DNA from: JBOFOR01 sp051654865 | Lineage (GTDB): Bacteria; Bacillota; Clostridia; Peptostreptococcales; Peptostreptococcaceae | NCBI GenBank assembly: GCA_051654865.1 | Contig: JBOFYV010000144.1 | Coordinates: 1-45,203 of the forward strand | Direction of reading: 5' to 3' | Length of the DNA: 45,203 nucleotides | Part shown: in pieces, positions 16,201 through 24,345 of the stretch | How positions within the stretch are numbered: position 1 is the stretch's first letter | How the letters are laid out: every line of letters begins with the position of its first letter | The notes under the pieces: generated by a model | Told to the model about the DNA's origin: nothing | Seen by the model: only the letters and a program-made list of their open reading frames with translations | Database searches by the model: none | Position numbers and translations under genes: made by a program

Positions 16201-16950
16201 ATGAGAATAATAGTTTGTGAAAATTACGAAGCAGTAAGCAGAAAAGCGGCTCAAATGATACTTAGCCAAATAACACTTAAGCCAAATTCAGTTTTAGGTT
16301 TAGCTACAGGGAGTACTCCAATAGGGATGTACAAGAATTTAATACAAATGAACAAAGAAGGTGTGGTAGATTTTTCAGAAGTTAAAACTTTTAACTTAGA
16401 TGAATACTATAACTTACCAAGAACAAATGATCAAAGTTACTACTATTTCATGCATGACAATTTATTCAACCATATAAACATAAATCCAGCAAATGTGCAA
16501 ATACCAAACGGTATGACATCAAATGTAGAAGCTGAATGTGATAGATATGATGCATCTATAAAGGAAGCTGGTGGAATAGATATACAAGTATTAGGAATAG
16601 GAAATAATGCTCACATAGGATTCAATGAGCCTACAGTTAACTTTGAAAAAGGAACTCACTTAGTTCAATTAGATGATTCTACTATAGAAGCGAATGCTAG
16701 ATTCTTTGCTAGTAAAGATGAAGTACCTAAGCAAGCGGTAACTATGGGTGTAGGTTCAATATTCAAGAGTAGAAAAATAATGTTAATAGCTTGTGGGGAA
16801 GCTAAAGCAGAAGCTATATACAACACTGTATACGGAAAAGTAGTACCAGAAGTTCCAGCTTCAATACTTCAATTCCACAATGATATAGTATTAATATTAG
16901 ACAAAGCAGCAGCTAAACTTCTTAACAAAGAAGATTATAAAACAGCTTAA
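16201..16950 (+). CDS. nagB: Glucosamine-6-phosphate deaminase
   Basis: Converts glucosamine-6-phosphate to fructose-6-phosphate plus ammonia, feeding glycolysis. 249 residues from ATG 16201, preceded by AAGGTGA; an in-frame GTG at 16192 lies within that ribosome binding site. Motifs: LATGSTPIGMYK (phosphate loop), FNLDEYY (catalytic Asp), GIGNNAHIGFNEP (catalytic His). Last gene of nagRAB. Confidence 0.95.
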   Translation: MRIIVCENYEAVSRKAAQMILSQITLKPNSVLGLATGSTPIGMYKNLIQMNKEGVVDFSEVKTFNLDEYYNLPRTNDQSYYYFMHDNLFNHININPANVQIPNGMTSNVEAECDRYDASIKEAGGIDIQVLGIGNNAHIGFNEPTVNFEKGTHLVQLDDSTIEANARFFASKDEVPKQAVTMGVGSIFKSRKIMLIACGEAKAEAIYNTVYGKVVPEVPASILQFHNDIVLILDKAAAKLLNKEDYKTA

Positions 16951-16958
16951 TAATAGAT

Positions 16959-16988
16959 AAAGGTATGTGATAAAACACATACCTTTTT
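16959..16988. terminator. Bidirectional terminator between nagB and the MFS gene
   Basis: Stem AAAGGTATGTG / CACATACCTTT with a 6-nt loop and T run, 8 nt after nagB; it overlaps the 3' end of the convergent MFS gene. Confidence 0.85.
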
Positions 16989-18186
16989 AAATACACGCCT
17001 TTTTATTAAATAAAATGAATATAAGAAAAATCAAACTTGATACAGCAAGTAGTCCTAAAAATAGAAACGACTTATTTATATTGTAGATGTAAGCTGATAT
17101 AAATGGACCCATTGCATATCCTAAAGATTCGCTAGCCCCAACAAATCCAAAAACTATACCTTTGATTTTATTATTATTTCCAAACTCAGATAAAGTACTT
17201 TGAAGAGAAGCATTTAAAAAAGTAGCACCTAAGAAATAAATAATAATAATAATAGTGAAAAGTATTATATTCTTTGTAAAGCTTAGACCTAAAAGGGTAA
17301 GGTTCATAACAATAAAAGATAAAAACAACTGTTTTTTATTACCTATTTTATCACTAATCCATCCAGCGATAGGTGCACCTATACCAAAAACTATTAAATA
17401 AACTGAAATAATTGCAGATGAGTAAGCTACAGTAGAATTTAAAACATCTTTCGCGTAGAAATGAATCAAAGCTACTACACACCCATAAATATAATCACCT
17501 AAAAATGCTATAGAACCAAGTACCAAAATCTTATAGATTAGCTTATATTGCCTTATTTCTTTAAAAATATCTAGAAGTGAGTGTTTATTATTATTTTTAT
17601 ATGATTTGGTAGAACTAGTACTTTTAATTCTAAATATTACATATATTAGAGTTAAAATAATTCCGAAAGTAGAGATATAAAAAGCATAATTGTAATTTCC
17701 TAAAGCAGATATAAAATATCCACCAATACAAGCTCCTATTCCACCTCCTAAAGTAAATACAGATGAAGCTAAACCTGTACTTTCACCTCTACGCTTTTCA
17801 TCTACAGATCTAGATAATATAGAAAAAGTTGAAGGTGCAGCCATACCAAGTATAGCTCCTTGAATAATATATATATAACTTGCCATTGTTGGACTATTTG
17901 TCAATGTATAAGAAAAAGGTATTATACTCATCAATAGTAAAGCTAATACTAAAATAATTTTATCTCCAACTTTATCACTTATAACTCCAAATGGAATTTG
18001 AATAAGTGTTTTACTAATACCATAAGATGACATAACCGTTCCTATAAGTACAGTTGTTAGGCCTAAATCTTTTAAGAATAAAGGTATGAGTGGAATCATA
18101 ATACTGTATGCAATTCCAAATAAAAGCCTATAGGTACAAAAACTTCTTAATTCTTTCTTTGTAAATAATACACTGTTTATATTCAT
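16987..18186 (-). CDS. Major facilitator superfamily transporter
   Basis: A 399-residue inner membrane protein with 12 predicted hydrophobic segments in two halves. MFS hallmarks: FGVISDKVGDK in the loop after TM2 (motif A), SRSVDEKRRGESTGLASS, and the repeat AGWISDKIGNKK in the second half. It resembles the drug/sugar exporter branch; the substrate is unknown. TAGGAGA precedes the ATG. It is a single minus-strand gene with no visible partner. Confidence 0.85.
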   Translation of the reverse strand: MNINSVLFTKKELRSFCTYRLLFGIAYSIMIPLIPLFLKDLGLTTVLIGTVMSSYGISKTLIQIPFGVISDKVGDKIILVLALLLMSIIPFSYTLTNSPTMASYIYIIQGAILGMAAPSTFSILSRSVDEKRRGESTGLASSVFTLGGGIGACIGGYFISALGNYNYAFYISTFGIILTLIYVIFRIKSTSSTKSYKNNNKHSLLDIFKEIRQYKLIYKILVLGSIAFLGDYIYGCVVALIHFYAKDVLNSTVAYSSAIISVYLIVFGIGAPIAGWISDKIGNKKQLFLSFIVMNLTLLGLSFTKNIILFTIIIIIYFLGATFLNASLQSTLSEFGNNNKIKGIVFGFVGASESLGYAMGPFISAYIYNINKSFLFLGLLAVSSLIFLIFILFNKKACI

Positions 18187-18359
18187 AAAATATCTCCTAA
18201 AATATATTTCCTAAAATTAGTATATTCTATAAATACAAGCTTATACTCGGATTTAAATAAATATATGTAAAAGACCTATAAAATCATAATATAGTAAATT
18301 TATTCATAAAAATATTAGTAGAGTTTTTTAGTATTAAAATTATATAAGGAGGTGCATAA

Positions 18360-19001
18360 ATGGTCAAAGATATAATAAATCTTTATTTTGAAAGAAGTGA
18401 TTTTTTCATAGATTTAATTTTTCAACATCTAAGGATATCAATTTTATCTATACTCATCTCTTCAATTATTGGTATATCAATAGGATTATTAATTAGTCAT
18501 TATAAAAAAGCTTCCCCCATAGCAATGTCTATAGTTAACTTTGTTTATACTATCCCAGCCATTGCATTATTAGGTTTTTTGATTCCTTTCTCAGGAATAG
18601 GAGATACAACAGCTATAATAGCATTAACAATTTATGGATTGCTACCAATGGTAAGAAGTACATACACAGGAATTGAGACTATTGACCCATTTATAATAGA
18701 AGCTGCAAAAGGAATGGGAAGTACAGATTTTCAAATATTATTTAAAGTTAAAATACCATTAGCAACAACAGTTATTTTATCAGGTCTTAGAAATATGATT
18801 GTAATGACTATTGCGTTAGCAGGAATAGCATCTTTTATTGGAGCAGGAGGTTTAGGAGTGGCCATATATAGAGGTATAACAACAAACAATGCACCATTAA
18901 CAATAGCAGGAAGTTTACTAATAGCTTTATTAGCATCTATAGTTGATTTAGGAATTGGAAAGTTAGAAAGATTATTAAAAAGAAGATGGAAATTGGGTTA
19001 A
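18360..19001 (+). CDS. OpuC/ProW-type ABC transporter permease
   Basis: A 213-residue permease with five to six hydrophobic segments and the binding-protein-dependent signature EAAKGMGSTDFQILFKVKIP near residues 117-136, which docks the ATPase. First of three genes (permease, binding protein, ATPase) for quaternary amines such as glycine betaine, carnitine or choline. AAGGAGG precedes the ATG. Only one permease gene is present, so it is predicted to work as a homodimer. Confidence 0.88.
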   Translation: MVKDIINLYFERSDFFIDLIFQHLRISILSILISSIIGISIGLLISHYKKASPIAMSIVNFVYTIPAIALLGFLIPFSGIGDTTAIIALTIYGLLPMVRSTYTGIETIDPFIIEAAKGMGSTDFQILFKVKIPLATTVILSGLRNMIVMTIALAGIASFIGAGGLGVAIYRGITTNNAPLTIAGSLLIALLASIVDLGIGKLERLLKRRWKLG

Positions 19002-19023
19002 TTAAAAAAGGGAGATGAGGTAT

Positions 19024-19938
19024 TTGATAGGTAAAAAAATAAAAAAAATTGTAAGTATATTAATGATAATATCAGTATGCATAATATCTATCGTAGGATG
19101 CTCAAGTCAAAATAAAAAATTAGAAACTATAAATATAGCAACTAAGCCAATGACTGAACAGTTTATTTTAGCTGAAATGTTAAAATTATTAATAGAAGAA
19201 AATACTGATTTAAAAGTAGATATAACTAAGGGCGTAGGTGGTGGAACAAGTAATATCCATCCAGCCTTATTAAAAGGTGATTTTGATTTATATCCTGAAT
19301 ACACAGGAACATCATGGAGTTATGTATTAAAGGAAAAAGAAATTCCAGATGAAAAAGTGTTATATGAGAAATTATCTAAAGAGTATGAAGAAAAGTATAA
19401 TTTAAAATGGTGCGGTTTATATGGTTTTAATAATACATTTGGACTTGTAGTTAGAAAAGAAATAGCAGATAAATATAACATCAAAACTTATTCAGACTTA
19501 GCTAAATATTCCTCTGAACTAAACTTTGGAGCAGAGTATGATTTTTATGAAAGAGAAGATGGCTATGATGCATTATGTAAAACATATGACTTTAAATTTA
19601 AAAGTACAAAAGATTTAGATATAGGTCTTAAATATCAAGCCATTAATTCAAAAGAAATAGATGTAATGAATGTATTTACAACAGATGGGCAATTATCTGT
19701 ATCTGATGTAGTACTTCTTGAAGATGATAAAAACTTTTATGAAACATACTATTGTGGAACTGTTGTAAGAAAAGATACATTAGAAAAATACAAAGAATTA
19801 GAGCCTGTTTTAATGAAAATGGAGAATATAATAACTTCTAGTGAGATGGCTAAATTGAATTACAAATTAGAAGCAAATGGAGAATCTGAAAGTGAAATAG
19901 CGAAGGACTTTCTAAAAAACAAGGGATTAATAAAATAA
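19024..19938 (+). CDS. OpuC-type substrate-binding lipoprotein
   Basis: Extracellular binding protein of the quaternary-amine (OpuAC) family, 304 residues. N-terminal lipoprotein signal KKIKKIVSILMIISV with lipobox SIVGC. Family landmarks: TEQFILAEMLKLLIE, KGVGGGTSNIHPALLKGDFD, YPEYTGTSW and the late VFTTDGQL. I chose TTG 19024, 9 nt after GGGAG; the upstream ATG 19015 directly abuts that ribosome binding site and is unlikely. The ATPase gene follows by 12 nt. Confidence 0.85.
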   Translation: MIGKKIKKIVSILMIISVCIISIVGCSSQNKKLETINIATKPMTEQFILAEMLKLLIEENTDLKVDITKGVGGGTSNIHPALLKGDFDLYPEYTGTSWSYVLKEKEIPDEKVLYEKLSKEYEEKYNLKWCGLYGFNNTFGLVVRKEIADKYNIKTYSDLAKYSSELNFGAEYDFYEREDGYDALCKTYDFKFKSTKDLDIGLKYQAINSKEIDVMNVFTTDGQLSVSDVVLLEDDKNFYETYYCGTVVRKDTLEKYKELEPVLMKMENIITSSEMAKLNYKLEANGESESEIAKDFLKNKGLIK

Positions 19939-19950
19939 TGGAGGAGAGTT

Positions 19951-20685
19951 ATGACTATTTCAAGTGTTATACAATTTGAAAATGTAAAAAAGTATTATAA
20001 TGATAATTTAGTACTGGATGATTTTAACTTGAGTATCAGTAAGGGGGAGTTTTTAACTATAATAGGTAGTTCTGGTTGCGGAAAAACTACTGTATTAAAG
20101 ATGATAAATGGACTATTACAACCAGATAGTGGAAACATATACGTAAATGGAGATAATATAGCTAAAATTAATCAAATAGAACTAAGAAGAAAAATAGGTT
20201 ATGTTATTCAAGAGATTGGGTTATTTCCTAATATGAATGTAGAAAAGAATATAGGATATGTTCCTAGCTTGAGTAAAACTAAGAATAAAAAAGAGATATC
20301 ACAAAAGGCTAAGGAACTTATAGGGGCAGTAGGTCTAGAGGAAGAGATGTTAATTCGTTATCCTAGTGAACTTTCAGGTGGGCAAAGGCAAAGAGTAGGA
20401 ATAGCAAGAGCATTAGCAGCTAAGCCAGAGATATTACTAATGGATGAACCCTTTGGAGCGGTAGATGAAATTACAAGGAAATTATTACAAGATGCAATCC
20501 TAAAGATTCATAAATCAATGAATGTTACTATAGTATTTATAACACATGACATAAAAGAAGCTTTAAAGCTTGGGACAAAAGTTGTAGTAATGGATAAGGG
20601 AAAGATACTTCAGTATGCCCCTCCAAAACAAATAATAGAAAAACCCAAAAATGAATTTGTAAAGGCTTTAGTAGGTTCAAATTAA
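19951..20685 (+). CDS. OpuC/ProV-type ABC transporter ATPase
   Basis: A 244-residue nucleotide-binding subunit: Walker A GSSGCGKTT, Q-loop VIQEIGLFPNM, signature LSGGQRQRV, Walker B ILLMDEPFG and H-loop FITHD. The two C-terminal CBS domains that sense ionic strength in many OpuA/OpuC/ProV ATPases are missing: the protein ends shortly after the catalytic core. GGAGGAGAG precedes the ATG. It energises the two upstream subunits. Confidence 0.9.
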   Translation: MTISSVIQFENVKKYYNDNLVLDDFNLSISKGEFLTIIGSSGCGKTTVLKMINGLLQPDSGNIYVNGDNIAKINQIELRRKIGYVIQEIGLFPNMNVEKNIGYVPSLSKTKNKKEISQKAKELIGAVGLEEEMLIRYPSELSGGQRQRVGIARALAAKPEILLMDEPFGAVDEITRKLLQDAILKIHKSMNVTIVFITHDIKEALKLGTKVVVMDKGKILQYAPPKQIIEKPKNEFVKALVGSN

Positions 20686-20759
20686 AATAATAAGTATGAA
20701 TTTATTTTTTTTTACAGCGCATAATATTCATAATAATATTATACAACGGAGGAATTATA

Positions 20760-21182
20760 ATGAAGAAAAATATTATTATGGGATTATTAGCAGCTGTTGC
20801 AATATGTAGTATAAATATAGGTATAATACTTGCAAGCGAGCCACTATTATCTTTTAAACAAGAACCTATAATGGAATATAAGTACACACTAGAACAAACA
20901 AGGATAAAGAGAGCTCAATTTATTTGGAAAACTTGTATAGAAGAGCTAAGAAAAGATGGAGTACTAAATAATGAAGATGTAAAAAATATTAATAAATACT
21001 TAGCCAAAGAAATGAAAACAGAACGATTTGAAGGTCCAAGTAAGGTTTATGAAAAGCAAAAGAAAGCACTTAGACCTACAACAATAGAATATTTAGTTAA
21101 TGAAAAGATATTAACACCAGAACAAGCAGGAAAGCTAAGAGATGAATTTAGTAAATATAATTTATCAGAACTAGAAAAATAA
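20760..21182 (+). CDS. Small secreted protein of unknown function
   Basis: A 140-residue protein I do not recognise. The N-terminus is a signal peptide (MKKNIIMGLLAAVAIC..., probable cleavage near ILAS-EP). The mature part is charged and helical, with two short blocks resembling each other in layout: LRKDGVLNNEDVKNINKYLAKEM and LVNEKILTPEQAGKLRDEF. Each is a short helix, turn, helix of the kind seen in small secreted clostridial proteins. GGAGG precedes the ATG; a strong terminator follows, so it is monocistronic or ends the opu unit. Confidence 0.7.
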   Translation: MKKNIIMGLLAAVAICSINIGIILASEPLLSFKQEPIMEYKYTLEQTRIKRAQFIWKTCIEELRKDGVLNNEDVKNINKYLAKEMKTERFEGPSKVYEKQKKALRPTTIEYLVNEKILTPEQAGKLRDEFSKYNLSELEK

Positions 21183-21219
21183 AAAAATGCTTTGTATGAC
21201 TCATACAAAGCATTTTTTT
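21181..21219 (+). terminator. Strong terminator after the secreted protein gene
   Basis: Stem AAAAAAATGCTTTGTATG / CATACAAAGCATTTTTTT with a 3-nt loop, starting at the stop codon and ending in seven T. Confidence 0.92.
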
Positions 21220-21220
21220 G

Positions 21221-21249
21221 TTGACAGTAGACAAATGCCGTAATATACT
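21221..21249 (+). promoter_or_regulatory. Promoter of the vanZ-family gene
   Basis: Perfect TTGACA (21221-21226), 17-nt spacer, TATACT (21244-21249). The spacer is exactly filled by the first operator-like repeat, so basal activity should be high and controlled by a repressor. Confidence 0.8.
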
Positions 21250-21277
21250 AAAATTACAAGGTAGGCAATTGTCGTAA
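21227..21277 (+). promoter_or_regulatory. Two 17-nt direct repeats flanking the -10 box
   Basis: GTAGACAAATGCCGTAA (21227-21243) and GTAGGCAATTGTCGTAA (21261-21277) match at 14 of 17 positions, 34 nt apart. Each contains a partly palindromic GnCAAnTGnC core. One fills the promoter spacer and the other lies just after the start point, the usual layout of a tandem repressor operator (BlaI/MecI- or TetR-like, unproven). Confidence 0.6.
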
Positions 21278-21346
21278 AGGTGGTATTAAAATATCAATAA
21301 GTAAGTAGTTTGAATAATCACTTATAAATTAGGGAGGAATATAAAA

Positions 21347-22612
21347 ATGAAAAACGAAAATAAAAACAAGCAAGTATTGTATGTTATTTTTATAACATAC
21401 TTACTAATCGTATTTAAAATAGTACTATTTAAATACGATTCATTAAGTACTATCGTAAGCGGTGATATAAGGAGTACTTTTAGAAGTTATAATTTAATAC
21501 CTTTTAAAACAATAGTAGACTTTTTTAGTATTGGTATAAGGAACAATAATTTACTTTGGGCATTTTCAAATATATTAGGGAATATATTAATATTTATGCC
21601 TTTAGGATATCTAATGCCTATGTTATTTAATAAATTTGAAAAAATAAAAAATATAATTATAGTAGCAGTATCTTTAAGTATATTTTTTGAAGTAACACAA
21701 TACATAGTCTATTTAGGAAGTTTGGATATTGATGATTTGATATTAAATACGTTAGGTGGAATAAGTGGTTATTTAGTGTATGCATGGTTAAAGAGACTTA
21801 TAAGTAATAATAGAATGCTAAATCATTTAACTATGGCTTTAAGTGTTATTTGTTTTGTATTAGCGTTTACAATTGCAAAAGAACAATTTGGAAATCTATT
21901 AGGATTAACTACAAATGAAGTTATAACTATAGGAGAGGAAAAACTTCCGAAAAGAGAAGCTGATGCTAGAGGAACATATATAGATATGAAAGATAACATA
22001 ATAAATATATATAAAGGTGTTATAGCTCAAAATAGCAGTGATATAGAATTTTTAGAAAAACAAAGTATAAAAATAAATGAAAGAACTAAATTTTATATAA
22101 CAGAAACAGAAGAATTAGAAAAGGAATCTACTATTAAATATAAGGAAATAAGCAAAGATGAGTTTTTAAAGTGTGAAGCATATTCGTTATTAAAAATATG
22201 GTATGATGAAAATAATAAAGATTATGTACAAGTAATAGAAGTATCTAAAAAACTTGATACTTCAAGTCAAATAATGTCAGTTGAAAGTAATGATAAAAAA
22301 GAGATACAAGGCTATGTAAAAGAAATAAATCCAAAAGGAATGCTTATAAATCTAATTACGGTACAAGAGCTTAAAGGTGGAAGTTCTATTTCTGTAGTTG
22401 GAAGAGGTGAGAATGAAAATCTAGTAAATGTAGAGATAGAGGATAATTCAAAGCTAGTTCTTAAATTAATAAAATCAACAGGTGAATTGATTGAAAGTAA
22501 AGAATGTACCAAAGACGAAATCGATATTGAAGATACAGTACGATTAAAAGGCTTCAAAAAAGGAAATACATTTATAGCTAAAGATATAGAAATAAACAAG
22601 ATAGTTGATTAA
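21347..22612 (+). CDS. VanZ family membrane protein with large C-terminal domain
   Basis: A 421-residue protein. Residues 1-165 carry the VanZ domain: several hydrophobic segments with SYNLIPFKTI, NILGNILIFMPLGYLMP, FFEVTQYIVYLGSLDIDDLILNTLGG. After another hydrophobic segment (about 165-180) comes a charged region of about 240 residues, probably extracytoplasmic, with beta-rich character. VanZ proteins give low-level teicoplanin or lipoglycopeptide resistance; the tail is unusual compared with the short VanZ of about 160 residues. AGGGAGGA precedes the ATG. A tightly controlled promoter suggests induction. Confidence 0.8.
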   Translation: MKNENKNKQVLYVIFITYLLIVFKIVLFKYDSLSTIVSGDIRSTFRSYNLIPFKTIVDFFSIGIRNNNLLWAFSNILGNILIFMPLGYLMPMLFNKFEKIKNIIIVAVSLSIFFEVTQYIVYLGSLDIDDLILNTLGGISGYLVYAWLKRLISNNRMLNHLTMALSVICFVLAFTIAKEQFGNLLGLTTNEVITIGEEKLPKREADARGTYIDMKDNIINIYKGVIAQNSSDIEFLEKQSIKINERTKFYITETEELEKESTIKYKEISKDEFLKCEAYSLLKIWYDENNKDYVQVIEVSKKLDTSSQIMSVESNDKKEIQGYVKEINPKGMLINLITVQELKGGSSISVVGRGENENLVNVEIEDNSKLVLKLIKSTGELIESKECTKDEIDIEDTVRLKGFKKGNTFIAKDIEINKIVD

Positions 22613-22650
22613 TTATATAAGTAACTACTTTAATGAAGGAGTATTAAATT

Positions 22651-23133
22651 ATGGGACAAGAAGAAAGAGTATATAAAGTGTTAAACGAATTAGAAATAAA
22701 TTATACAAGATTTGAGCATAAGCCAGTGTATACAGTTGAAGAAGTAAATGAATTAGACATTAACATACCAGGAGTGGGTCTTAAGAACTTATTTCTTAGA
22801 AATAAAAAGGGAAATGAACATTATCTTGTAATAGTAGAAGAAAATAAGAGAGTAGATTTAAAAGAACTATCAGCTAAAATAGGAACCATCAGTTTGTCAT
22901 TTGCATCACCAGAAAGACTAGAAAAATACTTAGGATTAACACCAGGAGCAGTAACTCCATTTGGGCTAATAAATGACCAAGATAAAAGAGTAAAAGTAAT
23001 ACTAGATAAAAATATAAAATTAGCTAAACAAGTAGGATTTCATCCCAATGTAAACACAGCTACAATAGTTATAAACTACATAGACTTTCAAAAGTATCTA
23101 GACTGGACTAAAAATGAACTCATCTATATATAA
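22651..23133 (+). CDS. YbaK/ProX-type aminoacyl-tRNA deacylase
   Basis: A free-standing editing-domain protein of 160 residues that probably hydrolyses mischarged tRNA(Pro) (Ala- or Cys-tRNA(Pro)). Family landmarks: FEHKPVYTVEE, the conserved lysine in GVGLKNLFLRNKKG, DLKELS, LGLTPGAVTPFGLIN and FHPNVNTATI. Length and motifs fit the PrdX/ProX subgroup. TGAAGGAG precedes the ATG. Only 38 nt separate it from the vanZ-family gene, so the two may be cotranscribed. Confidence 0.85.
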   Translation: MGQEERVYKVLNELEINYTRFEHKPVYTVEEVNELDINIPGVGLKNLFLRNKKGNEHYLVIVEENKRVDLKELSAKIGTISLSFASPERLEKYLGLTPGAVTPFGLINDQDKRVKVILDKNIKLAKQVGFHPNVNTATIVINYIDFQKYLDWTKNELIYI

Positions 23134-23240
23134 ATATAGTAGATTAAGTACAATAAAACTAGGGAATAAATATATATCATAAGCGAAGAGGGAAAACTTG
23201 TATGATTAATCCTCAAGCGAGTTCTTAAGGAGATGATAAT

Positions 23241-24194
23241 ATGAATAAACTAGCAACATTTGCAGGTGGATGTTTTTGGTGTATGGTAAAGCCATTTGAT
23301 AAATACAATGGAGTAATAAAAGTAGTAGCGGGATATACAGGAGGTCATATAGAAAATCCTACTTACGAACAAGTATGTACAGATACTACAGGTCATATAG
23401 AAGCAATACAAATAACATACGACGAAGATATAATTACGTATGAAGAACTGTTAGAAATATATTGGAAACAAATAGACCCAACTGATGAAGGAGGTCAATT
23501 TAATGATAGAGGGCATAAATACAAAACTGTAATATTTTACTACGATGAAAAACAAAAGGATGCAGCCATAAAATCTAAAGAAAATCTAGAAAATAGCAAT
23601 ATATTTGATGGAAATAAGATAAAAACACAAATACTACCAGCAACTACATTTTATGAAGCTGAAGAGTATCATCAAGAATATTACAAGAAAAATCCAGACC
23701 ATTACAACATGTATTTTATAGGTTCGGGAAGATATGGATTTATTAAAGAAAATTGGGATAGAAATAATTATAATAGAGAAAAGATAAAAGATATTTTAAC
23801 ACCTATACAGTTTGAAGTAACACAAAATGATGCTACTGAACCACCCTTCAAAAACGAATACTATGATAATAAAGAAGAAGGTATATATGTAGATATAGTA
23901 AGTGGAGAAGTGTTATTTTCTTCTAAAGATAAATTTGATTCTGGATGTGGATGGCCTAGTTTTACTAAGCCAGTAAAAGATAACTCTATCACAGAAAAAA
24001 GTGATTTTAGTCATGGTATGTATAGAACAGAAGTAAGAAGTAGCAAAGCAAATTGCCACTTAGGTCATGTATTTGATGATGGACCAAGTGAGCTAGGTGG
24101 ACTTAGATACTGTATTAACTCAGCATCACTAAGATTCATACCGAAGGATAAGATGGAAGCTAAAGGATATGCTGAATATTTAAACATACTATAG
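23241..24194 (+). CDS. msrAB: Bifunctional methionine sulfoxide reductase MsrA-MsrB
   Basis: A fused repair enzyme, 317 residues, reducing both S- and R-methionine sulfoxide. MsrA domain at about 1-155 with catalytic Cys11 in GGCFWC and DEGGQFNDRG / EEYHQEY motifs. MsrB domain at about 185-310 with SGCGWPSF, CHLGHVFDDGP and the catalytic Cys in RYCINSASLRFI. The MsrB part lacks the CxxC pairs of zinc-bearing enzymes (SGEVLFSSKDKF in place of the first). AAGGAGA precedes the ATG. Confidence 0.95.
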   Translation: MNKLATFAGGCFWCMVKPFDKYNGVIKVVAGYTGGHIENPTYEQVCTDTTGHIEAIQITYDEDIITYEELLEIYWKQIDPTDEGGQFNDRGHKYKTVIFYYDEKQKDAAIKSKENLENSNIFDGNKIKTQILPATTFYEAEEYHQEYYKKNPDHYNMYFIGSGRYGFIKENWDRNNYNREKIKDILTPIQFEVTQNDATEPPFKNEYYDNKEEGIYVDIVSGEVLFSSKDKFDSGCGWPSFTKPVKDNSITEKSDFSHGMYRTEVRSSKANCHLGHVFDDGPSELGGLRYCINSASLRFIPKDKMEAKGYAEYLNIL

Positions 24195-24217
24195 AATTTA
24201 ATATAAGTATAAGTGAA

Positions 24218-24250
24218 AATAGGAGCATTTTAAATTGCTTCTATTTTTTT
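24218..24250 (+). terminator. Terminator after msrAB
   Basis: Stem AATAGGAGCA / TGCTTCTATT, then a T run to 24250, 23 nt after the stop codon. Confidence 0.8.
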
Positions 24251-24345
24251 CTATTATTATGTAATAAAAATTTAATGTATACACCAATTTATATAGATTT
24301 TCATATATTTAACCATCTAGACAATTATAGAAAGTGGTGTTTTAT

